Shown: in pieces, positions 53,038-62,762 of the stretch
Position numbering within the stretch: position 1 is the first letter of the stretch
How the letters are laid out: each line of letters starts with the position of its first letter
Assembly: GCA_039028975.1 (NCBI GenBank)
Contig: JBCCHB010000054.1
Span: 29,707-93,706 of the forward strand
Reading direction: 5' to 3'
DNA from: JAHBNG01 sp039028975
Lineage (GTDB): Bacteria > Chloroflexota > Anaerolineae > Caldilineales > Caldilineaceae
DNA: 64,000 nucleotides
The notes under the pieces: generated by a model
Databases searched by the model: none
Told to the model about the DNA's origin: nothing
What the model saw: the letters and a program-made list of their open reading frames with translations, nothing else
Position numbers and translations under genes: made by a program

Positions 53038-53940
53038 TCAGTTTTTATTATTTGCGAGTTTTAGTTCAGCCATTACCCTAGATATTGCTGCGTGTGCTGT
53101 GTTATGTCTTTTAACAAGCTGTTTTGTTGGTTGTACATTGCGTTGATTTTCTATGCGTGTCCAATGTCCAGTTGAAAAGGCCAGCTGTGTATAAACTAGC
53201 ATGAATAATGTCTTTACACTTTCTTGTAGCCAGCTCATTTGATAACTATGGCAGTATTTATTTAACATCTTTAACTTATAGTAGTATGCACCCCATAATT
53301 TTTGTCTCGTGAGTGTCGCTTGCCAGTCATAAGCGTAATATGGTTCATGGATAAGCCCATATGGATGCATCGACAATATTTGAAACAAAAAGTCCGAATC
53401 CTGAGAGCGTCTCAAGTTGATATCATAGGAGTATTGTTTGGCTACCTTCATTCTGATCATGGAAGGAGCGTGTGGTACAGGCGTAGCCCCGAGACGCGTT
53501 AATGGTGCGTATACTGATAAATCTGTTTCAAACCCGCTAGAACCACGTATCCCTAATAATTCTCCATTTTTTGCAACCATTGCCAAACTGGTGCTAATTA
53601 GTGCTAGATCTGGTTTGCTTTGGAAGAGAGCTAATTGTCTTTCTAATTTGTCCGGATAGAGCCAATCATCAGCATCAAGCATAGTGAGGAACTCACCTCT
53701 CGAATGATTAAGCGCAATCTGTCTGGCAACGCCTCTTCCTTGATTGCTTGGTAAAGATATACACCGAATCCGTTGATCTGTGAACTGCCCTATTATCTCT
53801 CTAGAATTATCTGTTGAGCCATCATCAACTACAACACACTCCCATGTTTTATACGTCTGCGAAATTAGGGATGCCAAAGCTAGCACCAAGGTATCCTGGG
53901 CGTTGTAGCATGGCATAATGACTGATACTAATGAACTCAT
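53038..53940 (-). CDS. Glycosyltransferase family 2
   Basis: 300 residues, GT-A fold: VSVIMPCYNAQDTLVLALAS, CVVVDDGSTDNSREII, and LTMLDADDWLYPDKLERQ with the DxDD metal/nucleotide motif. A C-terminal membrane-associated helix may exist near LFMLVYTQLAF. It adds one sugar of the exopolysaccharide repeat at the cytosolic membrane face. It lies 21 nt behind the polymerase gene. Confidence 0.92.
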   Translation of the reverse strand: MSSLVSVIMPCYNAQDTLVLALASLISQTYKTWECVVVDDGSTDNSREIIGQFTDQRIRCISLPSNQGRGVARQIALNHSRGEFLTMLDADDWLYPDKLERQLALFQSKPDLALISTSLAMVAKNGELLGIRGSSGFETDLSVYAPLTRLGATPVPHAPSMIRMKVAKQYSYDINLRRSQDSDFLFQILSMHPYGLIHEPYYAYDWQATLTRQKLWGAYYYKLKMLNKYCHSYQMSWLQESVKTLFMLVYTQLAFSTGHWTRIENQRNVQPTKQLVKRHNTAHAAISRVMAELKLANNKN

Positions 53941-53961
53941 GATTCTATTGTTGCCTTTAAA

Positions 53962-55254
53962 TCACATGTGCTCTGTGGATAGCACCTTTTGGGTCCATAA
54001 ACGATGCCGAATGGACTGTATTCGTTCATACAAACCCCAATTTTCGTTATCTGGGATACTCCCTATTACTCCATATGAGATTATTATGGAAAATAGTCCA
54101 ATTCCACCATAGTAGTATTCTCCAGTCATTCCGCCGATTACTGCCGCAATCATAGACGCTTGTACTGGGATGTGGAGGTGTTGCTGACGGACAGAAATTC
54201 GTAAGGACGATTGCCACATTCTCGACATGAGCAGCAGTATAAGTATACCGCCAATTAATCCTGTCTCCAGAAACATTTGCAAGAAAAAGTTGTGACTACC
54301 AGCACTAGCTATACCTGCTAACCAATCTCGGTGAAAAAATCCTCTCCCGAAAAATGGGGTTTCAAAGATTTTTGGAATATGATGCACCCAGATATTTATC
54401 CGATTACCATCATCAAAACCACCAATACCCTGATGACTGATTGAGCTATAATATAGTTCAGGGTTTAATGTTTTATCGACTTCGCTACGAAATACTGGGA
54501 ATGAGTTGTATGAAACAGTGATTAAGCTAATAGAAATGCCTATGATGAATAGTACACGCCATTGTCGATATTGAATAAAGAGATAAGAAACACCTATAAA
54601 CGCTGAAAGCCATCCTCCTCGACCTCGTCCGAGTACCATCCCGAAAAGCATGAGAATTACGCAAAATGAAGCTATGTTGCGCCACTGCTTTCCCATAAGC
54701 TGCTCATTAAGAATAAATCCAACAATTAGACAAATAAATATTGCCAAAACCACATTAACTAAGTTATCAATTAATGCTTGGTCAAGATTTTCTACATCTA
54801 TTTGAAATGCAGCCACTGCATCACGACTCGTTATTATCATGGAAATACTCAGAGTGGTAGCACTGGCGAGCAACGACCACATAAAGCCTTGCCGCCGCTT
54901 ATGCTGAATGCAACTATGCATTGTGAGCCAACCAGCATATGCATAAAGGGCAAATTTCCCTAATTTGAATAACCCAAACTGTAACTGGTACGTAGATCCA
55001 TATTGTGGATAGCGAATAGGAATCAACAATGTCCCAACCATAGCCCAGAACATAAATAAAAGAAATGGAATTTTGAGACTGTTGACTGATAGCTGTGGAT
55101 GGTTAGGCGAATATCTAAGCGCAATGATAAGGCTAACAATGTATAGCGTGACAACTACATCGGAGGTTTTAAGTACGCCAAAAGGTGTACGAAAACTCAA
55201 TAAGGTGTCAGGTAAATAAAGCAATGGTAGAAGATATAACCAAATATGTCTCAT
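53962..55254 (-). CDS. O-antigen ligase/Wzy-like polysaccharide polymerase
   Basis: 430 residues from the ATG at 55254, which lies 4 nt after the stop of the upstream gene; an overlapping TTG at 55269 is less likely. About eleven membrane segments surround a large outside loop (about 250-340) with FPVFRSEVDKTLNPEL and HNFFLQMFLETGLIGG, the signature of the Wzy_C/O-antigen-ligase family. It should polymerise undecaprenyl-linked repeat units outside the membrane. Sequence divergence is high, as expected for Wzy proteins. Confidence 0.85.
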   Translation of the reverse strand: MRHIWLYLLPLLYLPDTLLSFRTPFGVLKTSDVVVTLYIVSLIIALRYSPNHPQLSVNSLKIPFLLFMFWAMVGTLLIPIRYPQYGSTYQLQFGLFKLGKFALYAYAGWLTMHSCIQHKRRQGFMWSLLASATTLSISMIITSRDAVAAFQIDVENLDQALIDNLVNVVLAIFICLIVGFILNEQLMGKQWRNIASFCVILMLFGMVLGRGRGGWLSAFIGVSYLFIQYRQWRVLFIIGISISLITVSYNSFPVFRSEVDKTLNPELYYSSISHQGIGGFDDGNRINIWVHHIPKIFETPFFGRGFFHRDWLAGIASAGSHNFFLQMFLETGLIGGILILLLMSRMWQSSLRISVRQQHLHIPVQASMIAAVIGGMTGEYYYGGIGLFSIIISYGVIGSIPDNENWGLYERIQSIRHRLWTQKVLSTEHM

Positions 55255-55258
55255 GAAA

Positions 55259-56242
55259 TCAATATCCAATACTCCATCTATCGATAAATAGACCGAGTTT
55301 GTTGCTTAACTCATCTCGAATTGTATATGTAAACCGACGGCGGCCCTCTACATTTAAATGATCTGAATTAACAAACAAATCGTTTTGATCAAAATATGTT
55401 TTTTGATGATCCAAGACAATAACGTCATATTTAGACGTAGTAAGAGTAGCTAATCGGTCGTAAAATTCTCCCGTGTTAACAAAGCGACTTGCTGCTACAT
55501 AGTATTCATGTGATACAGGATGTTTAATTAACACTACTTGCAAGTTTGCAGTTGTGGCGATTGACATGATGCGGTCAAAATAGTAGATGGCAGTTGAGTC
55601 AAGTACATCATGTCCTCCAAAATGCTCTTTTGCTCGTGCAGCTGCTTGGGCCTCTGGATTTTTGGATTTGGAAAAATCACCACGGATGCTGCTCAGTATA
55701 TCTTCATTGACTTGCCTTTGATAATTTGCTTTAAGAAATCTCACTGTATCTGTGAAGCCCGATAAATACGGTATTTCACCAACAATCCGGATCTGAATCG
55801 CTCTAAGTAGTGTATTCGTTTGCAAACCGTACTCAACATAGTCAATATATTTTTTCCAATAATATGGGCGTTCGACTATATTGTTGGCTCGATTTGACGA
55901 GAATGAGTGCAAATCGTAGGGTAGAATTATGACCTGTAAAGATCCGTTATCCTCGTTCTCAAGATAATGCTTTAGCCTATAATAGGTCTGCATATAGCTA
56001 AGACCGCCCACAGCCAAATTAAACGTAGAGTCTGATAGCAGTGTAGGAGCTATATTATTTAAGCTATGCGAATCTCCAAGAACGAGTGTATCTACCAAAT
56101 GATTATGTAATCTAAGGTTTTTATCTTTCTTTGCGAGCCCAGTTTGCGAGAGAATAACATTATTAAATATAAACCCCAAAGCAAAGTGAATTACTAGCAG
56201 GCCAGCACAAAAAAACAAGCCATCGCGAAATATCTTCTTCAT
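55259..56242 (-). CDS. SGNH-like membrane-anchored protein, acyltransfer partner
   Basis: 327 residues from the ATG at 56242 (GAGGAA just upstream; a TTG at 56254 is disfavoured). One N-terminal membrane segment (FFCAGLLVIHFALGFIF), then an extracytoplasmic domain with LVLGDSHS near 54-60 (SGNH block I) and NSDHLNVEGRR near the end (block V with D and H). Such proteins (AlgX/AlgJ/DltD-like) move an acyl group from a membrane acyltransferase onto a polymer. It directly follows the MBOAT gene, which supports a paired O-acetylation role. Its stop is 4 nt before the Wzy start. Confidence 0.72.
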   Translation of the reverse strand: MKKIFRDGLFFCAGLLVIHFALGFIFNNVILSQTGLAKKDKNLRLHNHLVDTLVLGDSHSLNNIAPTLLSDSTFNLAVGGLSYMQTYYRLKHYLENEDNGSLQVIILPYDLHSFSSNRANNIVERPYYWKKYIDYVEYGLQTNTLLRAIQIRIVGEIPYLSGFTDTVRFLKANYQRQVNEDILSSIRGDFSKSKNPEAQAAARAKEHFGGHDVLDSTAIYYFDRIMSIATTANLQVVLIKHPVSHEYYVAASRFVNTGEFYDRLATLTTSKYDVIVLDHQKTYFDQNDLFVNSDHLNVEGRRRFTYTIRDELSNKLGLFIDRWSIGY

Positions 56243-56349
56243 ACCGTTCCTCAATTGGCGAAATTGGTATCAACAGATCCTAGCACTTCTATTCATTCTG
56301 CATTAATACTAATGTTTTCGCATCAGCTCGATTACATCACCCATTTTAC

Positions 56350-57783
56350 TCAGAATTGAAAGTAAATAAAGTCTTGATCTGTAAAGAATGAACCTAAATA
56401 TATGGTAGCAAAAATTATGGCATAATAGAAAGACCAGCGAGCGTATCGTGGATATCGCTCCAATGCTTGTGATAATGGGAGCGATCTCTGAATGCTTTGA
56501 ATAAGCTCTAAGACGAATATAAGCACCACGCCAAATAAAACATGCTCTAGTGGCACCTCTGCAAGGTTATTTTGCCAAAGAAATATCTTTCCAACGATCA
56601 GAATCGCGTCGTTCCAGGACTGCGCACGGAAAAATATCCATGCAAAAACCACAAGATGAAAGGTAACAAGCTTACTTAAAAGCTCAAACATAATTCCGTA
56701 TTTTGATACGTCTAAGCTGTTACTGATTTTGTCTGTCCATGGTCTGGCCATTTGCTCAACTATCATATAAATGCCGTGGAGAGCACCCCAAGCAACGAAG
56801 GTCCAACTAGCACCATGCCAGAGTCCGCTAATTAGGAAAACGACAAAAATATTGAAGTACCAGCGACTAACAGCTACTCTGTTTCCTCCTAACGGAATAT
56901 AGAGATAGTCTCTAAACCATGTTGAAAGCGAGATATGCCAACGTCGCCAAAATTCGGAAACAGAGCGGGCAATGTAAGGGCGATCAAAATTCTGCATTAG
57001 ATTAAAGCCCAAAAGTCGTGCTGAACCAATCGCAATATCCGAATAACCAGAGAAATCACAAAAAATTTGAAAAGCAAAAAAATATGTAGCAATTACTAAT
57101 GCAGACGACGAGTAGAGCTCAGGGGTATCATATATGCTATTAACAATCTCACCAAGCCGATCGGCAATAACGACTTTCTTAAACATTCCCCACAATATTA
57201 ACTGCAGCCCACTCACTATATTATCTCTCTGAAGAGAGTGATTCTGATGTAATTGGGGTAATAGATGAGTTGAACGTTCGATGGGTCCAGCTACTAACTG
57301 CGGGAAGAAAGAGACATATAGTGCGAATATGCCCAAATTTTTTTCAGGTTCCTTGCGCCCACGGAAAACGTCAATAGAATAACTCAACGTTTGAAATGTA
57401 TAAAATGATATTCCAACAGGTAATATAATTGTATCGATGTAGTCTAGGGTAACCGGTGGTAAGCTACCTCCAATCATCGAATAAGAATTCAAAAAAAAGC
57501 CAAGATATTTGAACGAAAATAGGATGCCAAGGTTTGTAAAAAGGCTTGTCCCTAGTAGTAGCCTTCTCTTCCACTCAATATTCGTGCTCCCTAATCCTAT
57601 ACCTACAAAATAGTCAATGAGTGTTGAGACCAAAATTAAAACAATATATTCAGGTTTCCAGCTTATATAAAAGTAATAGCTGGCTACAAGCAACAGTACC
57701 CACCGCCACCGGAACGGTATTAAGTAGTAGAATAAAGCCACTACAGGCAAAAATAAGAGATAATGTGCGGAGTTAAATAACAT
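56350..57783 (-). CDS. MBOAT-family O-acyltransferase (AlgI/DltB-like)
   Basis: 477 residues with about ten membrane segments. Family motifs: LPVGISFYTFQTLSYSIDVFRG, FPQLVAGPIERSTHLLPQL, FCDFSGYSDIAIGSARLLGF, FWRRWHISLSTWFRDYLYIP (His283) and SGLWHGASWTFVAWG with the invariant His323. It brings an acyl, usually acetyl, group across the membrane for transfer to a polysaccharide. The next gene is its likely SGNH partner. Confidence 0.94.
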   Translation of the reverse strand: MLFNSAHYLLFLPVVALFYYLIPFRWRWVLLLVASYYFYISWKPEYIVLILVSTLIDYFVGIGLGSTNIEWKRRLLLGTSLFTNLGILFSFKYLGFFLNSYSMIGGSLPPVTLDYIDTIILPVGISFYTFQTLSYSIDVFRGRKEPEKNLGIFALYVSFFPQLVAGPIERSTHLLPQLHQNHSLQRDNIVSGLQLILWGMFKKVVIADRLGEIVNSIYDTPELYSSSALVIATYFFAFQIFCDFSGYSDIAIGSARLLGFNLMQNFDRPYIARSVSEFWRRWHISLSTWFRDYLYIPLGGNRVAVSRWYFNIFVVFLISGLWHGASWTFVAWGALHGIYMIVEQMARPWTDKISNSLDVSKYGIMFELLSKLVTFHLVVFAWIFFRAQSWNDAILIVGKIFLWQNNLAEVPLEHVLFGVVLIFVLELIQSIQRSLPLSQALERYPRYARWSFYYAIIFATIYLGSFFTDQDFIYFQF

Positions 57784-57866
57784 TCTAGCTCAGAAAAATA
57801 TTCCTTCAATTTTTTTAGGCATAGGAGTCTTATTGTTCGTCTTGCATCACAAGACATAAGAATTTT

Positions 57867-59009
57867 TCACGTTAAGATTTGCCGAACTTCTTTTATCCGT
57901 TTGTTCCAATCGAATTTATCTTGAACACGTTGTTGTCCTGCTTTGCCCATTTCAACGGCAAGCTTTTGGTTGCTTAGCAAACGCATTATCGCTGCTGCAA
58001 TTTGGTCAACATCATTGGGGTTAACAAGCAAGCCTGTTTGCCCATCAATGACCGCATCTGATATGCCACCACTATAACTACCAATTACAGGTAAACCATA
58101 AGCCGCAGCCTCGAGAAACACGATTCCAAAGCCTTCGACGCTACCATCAGCCATTTCTCGACTAGGCATGATAAAAATCGAGCTATGCTGGAAATAGTCT
58201 TGTAACTCATCATCTGGTACAAACCCAGCAAAATTGACATATTTTTCGAGCGCCAAGGACGAAACTAGGCCCTTGAGTCGCTCCTTATCTGGACCTCGGC
58301 CTACAATTGCGTAGTTGATTTCTATTCCCCGATCTATCAACACCCGCACTGCACGTATGACATTATCAATCCCTTTGTGCTCAACTAATCTAGCTACTGT
58401 TAGAAGTGTATTACCTGAATTCTTTGGTAGCTGATTCGTATTACCTGATTCAACGAATGGCATCGCATCAGGTAGGTGAATCCCTGGATTCAGGACATGC
58501 AGTTTATCTGTGGATATACAGAGTTCTCGATGGATTAAATCAGCCGTAAATTGACTATTGGCAATAAACAGATCGATATATCTCAATAGAAACATATAGA
58601 TTCTTCGTATCCAAGTAGATTGAAGCAGCAATGCTCTGACATCTCCACCATGGACTACTACAGCAATTTTGACTCTATATCTTGCCTTTAAATACAGCAG
58701 TGTAGTGAGAATTATTCTAGACGTATATCCGCCAAGATATATTGCACTATTATCATGGGAAATAAGCTGATGACTCTTATGTATCCATCTCCATGGTAAA
58801 ATGACATTTCTCTGATAAAGTGAAGTCATTTCCACATCATGACGATAGATGGAATAGGCTTGAGACTGATCAAATGAATCTGCATTTGGCATCTGTATAG
58901 TTTGTACCACCACATCTCGCCCTACAAGCCTACAAATGTTCTGCAAAAAATCGGCAATGCCACCCACCATAGGTGAAAAATCGTTCGTAAGCAAGACTAT
59001 TTTGGGCAT
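57867..59009 (-). CDS. Glycosyltransferase family 4
   Basis: 380 residues, GT-B fold: LTNDFSPMVGGIADFLQNIC, VVHGGDVRALLL, NSQFTADLIHRELC, LLTVARLVEHKGIDNVIRAV and PSREMADGSVEGFGIVFLEA with the E-x7-E acceptor site. The start ATG overlaps the previous stop (TAATG), so the gene is coupled to the GT2 gene before it. It adds a sugar, possibly mannose-type, to the repeat unit. Confidence 0.93.
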   Translation of the reverse strand: MPKIVLLTNDFSPMVGGIADFLQNICRLVGRDVVVQTIQMPNADSFDQSQAYSIYRHDVEMTSLYQRNVILPWRWIHKSHQLISHDNSAIYLGGYTSRIILTTLLYLKARYRVKIAVVVHGGDVRALLLQSTWIRRIYMFLLRYIDLFIANSQFTADLIHRELCISTDKLHVLNPGIHLPDAMPFVESGNTNQLPKNSGNTLLTVARLVEHKGIDNVIRAVRVLIDRGIEINYAIVGRGPDKERLKGLVSSLALEKYVNFAGFVPDDELQDYFQHSSIFIMPSREMADGSVEGFGIVFLEAAAYGLPVIGSYSGGISDAVIDGQTGLLVNPNDVDQIAAAIMRLLSNQKLAVEMGKAGQQRVQDKFDWNKRIKEVRQILT

Positions 59010-59941
59010 TATGCGAATTGTTCCAGGTCATCGCGCGTAATGGCGGATTTCAGACGGTGATCCAGAAATGCCTTATCTAAAGCATTAGCCAAATCAGTTG
59101 CTACATCCGGAGCTAACTTAGGGAATTGGATATGTTTTTTGTAATAGCTTTGTAAACGCATTGACAGCAACCAGACTAGATACCAATACCGTGGTGCGTT
59201 GCGTCGCATAAAGAGCATACGGCCACGCATATAGCTATAAACATATTTAGGCGACAGGTCGTTATGAGCCTGTCCTACTTTGTGCCAGATTTTGAATTCA
59301 GGAATATATGCCAATTTAAATCCAGCCCGGGAAACTTGTACGCTATAATCCCACTCTTCAACACCAAAGAAATATTCTTCTGGTAAAAGACCAACTCGGT
59401 CAATTACAGATCGCTTGATCAACATCATGCAACCAGTAACAAAAGTGGTTTGGCGTACATCTTCGTACAGCCCCGTATCTATTAGTCTCGTACCTTCTCG
59501 CTTACCATGTCCACGTAACCAGTCAATGCGACCACCGGCGTCCCAAATCAACGTAGATGGTTGGGCAAAATAGATCTTACCACCTACAAGTCCTACATTA
59601 GGGGAATTTTCCGCATAATCAATGGCTGGTTCCAGGAAGCCAGGGCTAACCAAAGTATCGTTATTTAGCAAAAGAAAGTAGTCAGCACCTTGTTCTATGG
59701 CATGTGTTATGCCAACATTGTTGCCAGCAGCGAAGCCAAGATTTTCCCCAGTCCTCAATAGAGAAATTTCAGAAAACTCGTTCTCAAGTTGGTCTGCGGA
59801 ATCATCACGCGAGCCGTTATCAACGACGATAATAGTCCTATTTTGGTACGTTGATTTACATAATGAATTTAGACATTCGCTTGTGTCAATATACGAATGC
59901 CAATTGAGCAAGATTATTGCAACATGAGGAAAATGCTTCAT
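59009..59941 (-). CDS. Glycosyltransferase family 2, rhamnosyltransferase-like
   Basis: 310 residues: VAIILLNWHSYIDTSECLNS, IIVVDNGSRDDSADQLE, ENLGFAAGNNVGITHAIEQG and LLLNNDTLV, followed by EEWDYSVQVSRAGF and YIPEFKIWHKVG. This NWN...NNDT layout is typical of rhamnosyl- and related GT2 transferases (WcaA/RfbF group). Helical C-terminus. Coupled by a 1-nt overlap to the following GT4 gene. Confidence 0.92.
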   Translation of the reverse strand: MKHFPHVAIILLNWHSYIDTSECLNSLCKSTYQNRTIIVVDNGSRDDSADQLENEFSEISLLRTGENLGFAAGNNVGITHAIEQGADYFLLLNNDTLVSPGFLEPAIDYAENSPNVGLVGGKIYFAQPSTLIWDAGGRIDWLRGHGKREGTRLIDTGLYEDVRQTTFVTGCMMLIKRSVIDRVGLLPEEYFFGVEEWDYSVQVSRAGFKLAYIPEFKIWHKVGQAHNDLSPKYVYSYMRGRMLFMRRNAPRYWYLVWLLSMRLQSYYKKHIQFPKLAPDVATDLANALDKAFLDHRLKSAITRDDLEQFA

Positions 59942-59986
59942 GTTTTCTAACTAGGTCCCCTCCTGGGTAAGCGGTAAGCTGACAAG

Positions 59987-61081
59987 CTATAAAACCGAAA
60001 CAATACTTTCGATGGTTATTTGGGTCGCTTGTGATAAAGAGTTGGTGACGGCTCTTGTTTTGTGAGGTTCGTAGGATAAGTTTGGTTCTCTAAATTCATA
60101 CATAGATTTTCTATCAGTCGAGCTTATGTGCGGTAATTTGTCTAGTAAGCTATCACATTTGTCAGCATAGCTTATTACATGCATCGGTGTATCAGTTAGC
60201 ATGGAGAAAATGATGCTATGGTAGCGTACGCAAATCATAGCTTCCATGCTTGATACTGTACTCATCACCTTAAAAGGGTCTGGCTCATACTTTGCTATCC
60301 GTATCTTCATGTCTGCAAGCTCGCGTTGATAAAAAAATACATCTTCTGCCTCAAAAGGGATAAATAGAACTTCCTGACCCTGATCTTGGAAAAAGTTGAT
60401 TGTTTGGCGCAGAGTTGCTAGATAATTAGATGCTCGTTCTGTGATATCATTTTCAGACCAATTAAGTTTCTCCATAGCCCACTTATCTAATTTCGTAAGC
60501 ACGGGACGAGCAGCAACACCCACAAGACCTGAGCGGCGGGGTAAAGTTTTCCACCGAGTGCTATTTGCCAAGAGAAAAACGGGATCTGCTGATACCTTGA
60601 TCTTCGGTATAAGTACATCAGGCAAAACATCAATAAGTCGTTCATAGCTGCCATGATCACGGACTGTAACGAATTTTGCGGACTCCACTACCTCGCGCAC
60701 TAATTTCATGCCAGTAACCGTAACAAAGCCCGGTACACCTACGCCGGCAAGCCCGAGAGAGCCATGGTTTGCTACAGCCAACAGACGTTCTAGAACCTTC
60801 GAATTCCTGTCATGTAAACTATCACCACCACCCCTAAATGCCAGCGAGTAACGTGCAAAATTTGAATGGTTTAGGCCATATAAACTGGCGCTAATATTTT
60901 TCTTTTTGAGGGCATACTTTAATGAATTCCCAATTGCCAAGTCGCCCACATTAGTCGTATTAAAACTACCAAAAATAGCAACATCTTCTAAACCAATTAG
61001 CCGATTTAGGGTTTTGAATCTTTCATCAATTTGATTCTTATATCGTAGATATGTCATTCCGATATGCGGCATTTTCAACAT
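59987..61081 (-). CDS. Polysaccharide pyruvyl transferase family protein
   Basis: 364 residues of the PS_pyruv_trans family: FGSFNTTNVGDLAIGNSLKYALKKK, RGGGDSLHDRNSK, GVGVPGFVTVTG, VRDHGSYERL, and CVRYHSIIFSMLTDTP for the conserved RYH motif. Such enzymes transfer pyruvate from phosphoenolpyruvate to a sugar to form a ketal that makes the polymer acidic. No signal peptide; it acts in the cytosol on the lipid-linked unit. Confidence 0.88.
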   Translation of the reverse strand: MLKMPHIGMTYLRYKNQIDERFKTLNRLIGLEDVAIFGSFNTTNVGDLAIGNSLKYALKKKNISASLYGLNHSNFARYSLAFRGGGDSLHDRNSKVLERLLAVANHGSLGLAGVGVPGFVTVTGMKLVREVVESAKFVTVRDHGSYERLIDVLPDVLIPKIKVSADPVFLLANSTRWKTLPRRSGLVGVAARPVLTKLDKWAMEKLNWSENDITERASNYLATLRQTINFFQDQGQEVLFIPFEAEDVFFYQRELADMKIRIAKYEPDPFKVMSTVSSMEAMICVRYHSIIFSMLTDTPMHVISYADKCDSLLDKLPHISSTDRKSMYEFREPNLSYEPHKTRAVTNSLSQATQITIESIVSVL

Positions 61082-61178
61082 TAACTTTGCTCGATTCCCT
61101 TATTGATATTCGTGCAGAATAATGAAAGAGGTTAGATATAGGTCTTTTTCGGATTGTACTCTGTTTCGATTGTTCAGG

Positions 61179-62630
61179 TTAATTTCTGGCCAAATTTTGC
61201 TTTATAGCATTCTGAATATCAAGAAATGACGAAATTCTAAAACAATACAGCAGTATATAGTACGTAATTGAACCTACACCCATTTGAAATATCAAAATTG
61301 CTGCATCTGATTGGAGTTTCCAATCAATACCGCCTATTAGGTAAATTAAGACTCCCATAACAAAGCTACAGCCAGTGGCCCCTTGCAGGCAGCGAATAAC
61401 ATCAAAAAAGTTGAGCTCTATGAGTCGGGTGGAAAAATAGAAAAAGGGTATGAATGTTAACGCAGTTGAAATAGTATAACCAATTGCTACGCCTAAAAGC
61501 CCCCAACGCAGACCTATGATAATACTTACAATCACAATACTGCGAAGTATGAGTAGCAAACGAAACTCCTGAACTGTCTCACCCTTAGAACGAAATATGT
61601 TTCGATTAAATATCTCTAGCAGTCGAAAAACACTTGCAATGCACATAATTTGAACAAGTGGAATCATCTCTATCCATTGTTCGCCATAAACCACTCTTAC
61701 AAATCTCTCGCACGTTACAATTAGACCAATAATTAATGGAAAAACGATAATCGAGATGGCCCCAATGGAACGTAGATAAAGTTGTCTAAGTTTTGCATTG
61801 TTATCGCGAACTGTAGACCAAGACGAAAATAAGACCTCTGAGATGGTCGTTCCAACATTGGAAATCGGCATTAGCATAAGTGCGTAAGAGCGTACATAGA
61901 TACCCATAGAGGACGCTCCAAGAACACGACCAACCAGCAGGTTATCTATATTATTGGTCCAATAGTTGAGGCTACTAACACCAAACATCCCTATGCTGAA
62001 GCCCATTAAACTTTCTATTGCTGTCCATTTAAAGATAAATTTCGGTCGCCATCTGTTTGAATACCACACGTATATACTAGACAAAAGTGAATTGGTAAGG
62101 ACTTGAGCCACAAGGCTCCAAACGCCAAATCCCAAATAGGCCATACTTATTGCTATGAGACTTGATCCGAATATGCCCCATAGATCAGATTGAGCTACTA
62201 TTTTGAAGTCAACCTGCCGTTTATATATGACTTTATGTAATATACATGAAGTATCAATAGTGAAGCCTAAAGCAATTAAGGGAATTATCAATGCAAGTTG
62301 CGGTTCGGCATAAAAAAGCGATATTGCGGGGGCACAAACAGTAAAAATAACTGTCAAAAGTATACCTAATCCTAAATTAAGCCAGAAGATTGATGAAAGA
62401 AGTGTATCATCAACCATTTTGCTTTGAATTACCGCTCCACTAATACCAAAATTTGCCACCACCCTAGCATAGCCAGTCAATACTGATACCATCCCGACCA
62501 ACCCAAAATCAGCGGGGACAAGCAAACGAGCTAAAACAATGCCTATGATAAAGCGAACGACAAAAGATGTAAGCTGACTTATGCCTCTCCATGAAAGGCT
62601 AGAGATAGTCTTATGACCTAGTTCGCTCAT
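61179..62630 (-). CDS. Polysaccharide flippase (Wzx, PST/MATE-like)
   Basis: 483 residues from the ATG at 62630 (the TTG at 62675 adds 15 unlike residues). About fourteen membrane segments. The start SLSWRGISQLTSFVVRFIIGIVLARLLVPADFGLVGMV is the typical WzxC/PST N-terminus, and NWTNNIDNLLVGRVLGASSMGIYVRSY is the conserved central region. It flips undecaprenyl-linked repeat units to the outer face for polymerisation by the Wzy-like protein. Confidence 0.93.
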   Translation of the reverse strand: MSELGHKTISSLSWRGISQLTSFVVRFIIGIVLARLLVPADFGLVGMVSVLTGYARVVANFGISGAVIQSKMVDDTLLSSIFWLNLGLGILLTVIFTVCAPAISLFYAEPQLALIIPLIALGFTIDTSCILHKVIYKRQVDFKIVAQSDLWGIFGSSLIAISMAYLGFGVWSLVAQVLTNSLLSSIYVWYSNRWRPKFIFKWTAIESLMGFSIGMFGVSSLNYWTNNIDNLLVGRVLGASSMGIYVRSYALMLMPISNVGTTISEVLFSSWSTVRDNNAKLRQLYLRSIGAISIIVFPLIIGLIVTCERFVRVVYGEQWIEMIPLVQIMCIASVFRLLEIFNRNIFRSKGETVQEFRLLLILRSIVIVSIIIGLRWGLLGVAIGYTISTALTFIPFFYFSTRLIELNFFDVIRCLQGATGCSFVMGVLIYLIGGIDWKLQSDAAILIFQMGVGSITYYILLYCFRISSFLDIQNAIKQNLARN

Positions 62631-62762
62631 ATAACAAATACACTGGTTGGTTTTAACATTATCAGTAAACCGCAAGCGCCAGGATGGGGCTGGATTCTAC
62701 AAGCAAGACCGTTGCGGTCTACTTATTCTCGATAAGTATATCTCGCATTCTCAAATCAATAC